A stretch of 9,428 nucleotides of DNA from Candidatus Omnitrophota bacterium (GTDB lineage Bacteria; Omnitrophota; Gorgyraeia; 2-01-FULL-45-10). The notes under the pieces are model-generated. The model had not been told where the DNA came from, ran no database searches, and was given only the letters and a program-made list of their open reading frames with translations. The stretch lies in NCBI GenBank assembly GCA_026387165.1, contig JAPLMG010000055.1, forward strand, positions 1-9,428, given 5' to 3'. This document shows positions 7,801-9,428 of this stretch, one piece after another. The position numbers and the translations under genes were made by a program. Numbering within the stretch: the stretch's first letter is position 1; every line of letters starts with the position of its first letter.

Positions 7801-9428
7801 CAGCCACCCCTTGATGGTAAAACAAACATCATTCGTATCAAACGTCAGGTTCTGATCGGGATCGTATACCTGTATCCGCGTGTATTTGCTCAAAGTAGTA
7901 TCCTCTCCGATCGTCCAGTTATAGGTGCCTGTGCCGTCGGAAGTGTTGCACGGCGCGCTGGCCGCGATCAGGTTCCACGGGCCGGAGAGGTTGTTGGCCG
8001 AATATGATATCGTAAGGTTCCTGATCGGGCCTATGAACGACCAATTGATAGGAAGCATTTCGCCTACATCCCACGGTTTCGTGGTGGCGGGCGCCGTGAT
8101 CGTGACATTTCCTATTATTTTAAACGCCGGATAGGACTCGTTGGAATTATTGCCGTTTATAGAGCTGGATACCTTTACCTTGCACGCGGTAGATATGGTC
8201 GTATCCGGCACGGTCCATTCTTTGTAGCCGTCATTAGCTTCGTTGGGATATATCAGGGTCCAATTGGTCCCGTTGTAGAACCAGATATCCACGCCTGTGG
8301 GCAGGGAGTCTGTGCCGCCCTTGCTCGTCCAGTTTATGCCCTGGGTCGCATTGCAGACCAGCACGGGCGTGGTGCCATTCTCAGGGCTTGTGATATCGAA
8401 TCTTTCCACAAATCTGAAATCGGCGTCCGATATGGCGTAGGTGACGTCTTCGTTCGTCGCGTCCGTTACCTTTATCTTCGCGGTATTCGTGCATGTCACC
8501 GGAGCCGTGGAGGTCCAGGCTACGCCTGAGCTCGCATTCTCGAGTATCGTCCAGTTCTGCGTCCCGCCATTGGGCCCCGTCAGGTTTATCTTACCCACGA
8601 TATTGAACATGCCGGACATGTCCGTGATGTTGGCGTTGTAGTGATCGTAAACCTTCACAAGAGCGCTTGACGTCTTTACTTGCGGCACCTGCGGCCAGAT
8701 AAACGAACCGTTGTGGCCGGCGCCTGCGCTGATATTGGTCCCGTTTTCGACAGCCGTGAAGTTGTATCCATCGAGCGAGTAGGCGATAGTGACCTTGGTA
8801 AGCTTCTCGCCGGTGTAGGTCCAGTTTATGTAGGTCGTATTGGAATTGACCTGCACGTTCTGGCCCCCGTGCGGCTCGGTAACATTGATCACAGGACGTA
8901 TACTGAACGTGGAGTTCGAGGTATCGAATACCTCGTCTATGAAGTCCAGCCTGGCGTCCGAGACATTCACGAGGCACTGCTCGCTCTTCTCGTCCGGTAT
9001 AGGCGTCCAGTTGTAATAATTGGTGCCTTCCTTGCCCGTGACAGTCACAGGAGACGACCAGTTCCCGCCGTTATTCAGAGAATATCTTATCTCGACCGGA
9101 GTTACGGTGCCGACGGCGCTCCATATTATCTGCCGGCCGGTCTCTCCCACCGTGAGGTTCTCGGGCGCATCCGGATATAAAACGGTTAAGCTGCCTATTA
9201 TCTTAAACGTGCCGTTGGAGGCATCGCTCACGTCTATCAGGCTGCTATTAGTCAGAGTCGTCACTTTTACTTTTACGTCCGCGGCGATAGCGTCCGGGAT
9301 GGACCAGTTATAAGTTTGAGTCGTATTAGTCTGATTGGCGCTCCTCAGCGCGAATTGCGTCCAGTTCGCGGCGCTGTTATTCCAATATTCCAGCTTTACA
9401 TAGCCGGGATATGAGCCGGTCGGTTTCC
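1885..9428 (-). CDS. Giant repetitive surface protein: tandem Ig-like modules, helical stalk, C-terminal membrane anchor (5' end beyond window)
   Basis: The frame is open to the right edge, so the GTG at 9264 is an internal Val (in VKVKVTTLTNSS) and the true start is not seen. Visible length is 2513 residues. Residues 1-1710 are one partial plus 16 further modules, mostly 93-107 residues, with a shared pattern: P-x-x-G start, I-x-W about 20 on, V-x-I-x-Y-S, then Y-x-W-x-V-P-D, V-x-V-x-D, D-x-S-N, F-x-I-x-G. This resembles the bacterial Ser-Thr-rich (Kre9/Knh1-like, Ig-fold) repeats in cell-surface proteins. Residues about 1711-1907 are two beta-rich domains I do not recognise. About 1908-2010, 2129-2256 and 2352-2427 are helical or coiled coil, separated by beta domains. 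Residues 2457-2478 form a membrane helix, followed by a 32-residue polar tail. It is likely anchored in the inner membrane with the modules outside the cytoplasm. Adhesion or envelope structure is a guess. No catalytic motif was seen. Confidence 0.88.
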   Translation of the reverse strand, partial: KPTGSYPGYVKLEYWNNSAANWTQFALRSANQTNTTQTYNWSIPDAIAADVKVKVTTLTNSSLIDVSDASNGTFKIIGSLTVLYPDAPENLTVGETGRQIIWSAVGTVTPVEIRYSLNNGGNWSSPVTVTGKEGTNYYNWTPIPDEKSEQCLVNVSDARLDFIDEVFDTSNSTFSIRPVINVTEPHGGQNVQVNSNTTYINWTYTGEKLTKVTIAYSLDGYNFTAVENGTNISAGAGHNGSFIWPQVPQVKTSSALVKVYDHYNANITDMSGMFNIVGKINLTGPNGGTQNWTILENASSGVAWTSTAPVTCTNTAKIKVTDATNEDVTYAISDADFRFVERFDITSPENGTTPVLVCNATQGINWTSKGGTDSLPTGVDIWFYNGTNWTLIYPNEANDGYKEWTVPDTTISTACKVKVSSSINGNNSNESYPAFKIIGNVTITAPATTKPWDVGEMLPINWSFIGPIRNLTISYSANNLSGPWNLIAASAPCNTSDGTGTYNWTIGEDTTLSKYTRIQVYDPDQNLTFDTNDVCFTIKGWLRLDAPTEPNITLRAFDNTTYNITWTKKGAITEVDLSYSTSGGGQPWLNITKGYSGLPPFNWTVNDSIGRSVRVKVADSSNPENVFDISDNNLSIIGTVTINKPDAPGEPDWVVGGSQRQIKWTPIGTWNYVMIEGSTNGFANESETFWIDDTEPGNSGQEKTYDCTVPDNLSSSVKIRVSDPDNPACVTDTSSNPFKIKGNVTVTNPNAGTEVWYAGTKPTIQWSKRGSIANVKIEYDDGKGWDTIVDSTPGAPLTYSNWTVPNGSVGNDLIARVRITDVLQPSVNDTSNSSFLIRGNLTITAPNIEGQRLIVGSTYNVTWNYTGAYDGDTVKIEYNMNGSAYCSTWSDDLNKSGAAIPAADGIFPWTIPDTLSPNVRVRLTRNQADVNAPVSTSPQVKIAGELTITEPISIRKWFVNSQNNITWDKKGQIGIVDLYYAQDGINFDPDSFASALAFNRTYRWTIPDQIGMVSPTARIMIMDRTDTSTNNMSAAFGVLPRFNITAPVSNEKLLANRDYLITWTTYGKTPAVNISYSTDNFCGTGTHIVKDNVTDNGCYTWMVPDDLSNNTNIVKVRVAYSEDSYSNNNSSAFRIAPGYNVTSPVNWLSDKWQVGTVRKINWTSTSANVPTVKVYYSTNEGGTYNAICETADNIGAANATRTYNWTVTDPITNGLRVKILDDVNGVTAENDQNSKIMGFFNITYPNGNQTLTVNDSLTIRWVYDGLVPNVNLSIFTDDNVNNTTVINTSTSNYLNSYTLKVPDVISNTVKVRIRDVSDVEANDTSDDYFKIVGAFNMISPVNGDRLPIGYNTTVSWNTTGNISKVKIIAYSTETNDPRFNYTVSNPYYINSSYTDNVPNGMTNYTWKVPDNATNTTRIRVIDFNDSGVSAESSGNFSIIGSFDVESPDGGEIWRVNDTKSITWYPTGNSIKEAKVTYSSDNGSSWTPIDEIYNNTYLGYPATITTAGGIITNLENDTIIIASFPVGSPLMGVKAMYSSDNGTSWTRLTNNSTTLVNKTISIIDGIVENTGNVIWHVPDSISDTSLVRVTDPQDFSVNSTSNAIFKIRANLSISSPAGGERWVAREPHNVTWTTTGTMDKVNISYYNGTAWKSACPNLTVYPPGENGTVTYPWTTTYVWTLPEDEYQNTTVRVEDYYDDTVNSVSNEFRIDYYNITWEARDFLTNDRITGGLSVNDTSGWLDTGLGFSTLHRTPYGVFKASWTHSQFGDETVDYTSDFDKTVKVYLQSKVVHIWEANTDYVYYPAPVNGTDKIVFTSVLLRDGSVAGTKDANGTFSTSAENCTIEIYTSSGAPVWSNTTKDVTPAGFFKIEWNSTGIDTSQAYGGVTQIDTYPGGIYRTPFMLNVVQTAAMYDMTQLVDERIDVPLSVIQENLMLRLQNQTDLIDTRMDEQIGVIENATDDMMESVDSTLSSFENRTNDAIKDLQGSADMTNAASIEAAKAAAQLKATAMRYSWKATVAPDPVLAGDNVSISLQGPGEAYDVTPLVPMLYIYSWNNQKIIDGALPDTTVLTAMNTTIAGVTTMTLSGIYTYKFVANPKTFKVGKAYSYVITESVSGGMVTGSGMVESTSLSSIAGLAAAAPEAARIAKKALDAIKAVEAVVVTSENINIAVTLKNLKNSVDALPGMLGGESTKDMSGAINEISERLKKLVGEEGYDLKQMLGEALGESPTMKDVKNKTESINAIVDLLLKIFEQKFGGVDTPIVSTSLQSGSVRFRITAVNPSKIKKQKVEIKNYLPQEVKPNDITDLGGLDLEYDAEKSTYYAYKQEIELDPGELRIFEIEVQDVWLVPEKQQNDIKGRVDTIMSRLEKTEYAAKGKEIADTIYLRINEIAATQADESLSRSQHIGLYRENTLMMENIKEDLAKLEKILVTAGGPPAPEMLAKTKIKADEPSKTMTWLVIFIIIVFTGLLAAVLFFTWQWQARVTKDALSSSKKSAFSAAAKEESKSEPEDLK
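1993..2058 (-). other. C-terminal transmembrane anchor of the giant protein
   Basis: This stretch encodes WLVIFIIIVFTGLLAAVLFF and two more residues, the only strongly hydrophobic 22-residue segment in the visible protein. It is followed by QWQAR and a tail of K, S, A and E (ending SEPEDLK). The basic residues after the helix favour a cytoplasmic tail and an outside N-terminal bulk. There is no LPxTG sorting signal and no PEP-CTERM or type IX C-terminal domain. Confidence 0.85.
2145..2372 (-). other. Membrane-proximal coiled coil of the giant protein
   Basis: From NDIKGRVDTIMSRLEKTEY through MENIKEDLAKLEKIL the sequence is charged and heptad-like, free of the Trp/Pro/Gly pattern of the modules. 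It ends in a Gly-Pro-Ala linker (TAGGPPAPEM) just before the membrane helix. This looks like a stalk that may oligomerise the protein. Confidence 0.6.
3400..3706 (-). other. Distal coiled coil of the giant protein
   Basis: From MYDMTQLVDERIDVPLSVIQ to about AAQLKATAMRYSW the protein is helical with regular hydrophobic spacing (NLMLRLQNQTDLIDTRMDEQ, then SVDSTLSSFENRTNDAIKDL). It follows the last beta domain and precedes another beta-rich domain (KATVAPDPVLAGDNVSISL). Confidence 0.6.
4297..9428 (-). repeat. Tandem array of about 17 Ig-like modules (protein-level repeats)
   Basis: Each module of about 95-105 codons repeats the same Trp and Pro-Asp landmarks (I-x-W, Y-x-W-x-V-P-D, D-x-S-N, F-x-I-x-G). 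At DNA level the modules are well diverged, so this is an old array and not a recent expansion. Two modules break the rule: one at 8401-8592 is only 64 residues, and one at 4603-5106 is 168. The first module in the window is cut by the right edge, so more copies probably lie upstream. Confidence 0.85.
4793..5001 (-). repeat. Internal in-frame duplication within the oversized module
   Basis: Segments 4970-5001 and 4793-4824 both encode YSSDNG-S/T-SW and match at 25 of 32 bases, offset by 177 bp (59 codons, in frame). The segments after them also correspond (ITTAGGIITNLENDT against ISIIDGIVENTGN). The extra strand unit makes this module about 60-70 residues longer than its neighbours. Confidence 0.75.

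Noticed and set aside
9262..9264. GTG at 9264 as the start of the giant gene
   Set aside because: The same frame continues to the window edge with the module pattern intact (YNWSIPDAIAADVKVKV), so this codon is an internal valine.

Overview
All genes in this window lie on the minus strand, so it is transcribed from right to left. It looks bacterial: there are F-type ATP synthase subunits, Shine-Dalgarno sites, intergenic palindromic elements, roughly 50% GC, and frequent ATA and AGG codons. The very large Asn/Thr-rich surface protein, with N-ATPase-like fused b-delta and palindromes of types common in uncultured-phylum genomes, makes Omnitrophota (OP3) or a related uncultured lineage my best guess. 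No phylogenetic marker here proves it.

Right to left. (1) 9428-1885 is the 3' part of a giant gene, open to the window edge, with at least 2513 codons visible. It encodes about 17 tandem Ig-like beta-sandwich modules, then two unrecognised beta domains, long helical or coiled-coil stalks, one C-terminal membrane helix and a short hydrophilic tail. (2) 1884-1690 is a 195-base gap filled mostly by a palindromic, MITE-like repeat. (3) 1689-1459 encodes a short ATP synthase epsilon subunit lacking the C-terminal helical hairpin, and overlaps (GTGA) the c-subunit gene at 1462-1241. (4) 1282-1054 is a 110-bp near-perfect tandem duplication flanked by 9-bp microhomology. It copied the end of the c gene, the spacer, and the start of the next gene. 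(5) 1073-738 encodes a small secreted protein of unknown function, lodged between F0 genes. (6) 734-668 is a 23-bp perfect-stem palindrome lying between that gene's stop codon and the next Shine-Dalgarno. (7) 653-1 encodes an F0 b subunit fused to a delta-like C-terminal region and runs off the left edge.

The ATPase genes read epsilon, c, (secreted protein), b-delta. Epsilon ahead of c and b with no separate delta gene resembles the 'alternate' or N-ATPase operon (beta-epsilon-Q-R-a-c-b-alpha-gamma). Here Q, R and a are absent between epsilon and c, and the gene upstream of epsilon is the giant surface protein rather than beta. Alpha and gamma would be expected just beyond the left edge. The rearranged cluster, its unusual c subunit and the recent duplication inside it are the main points of interest.
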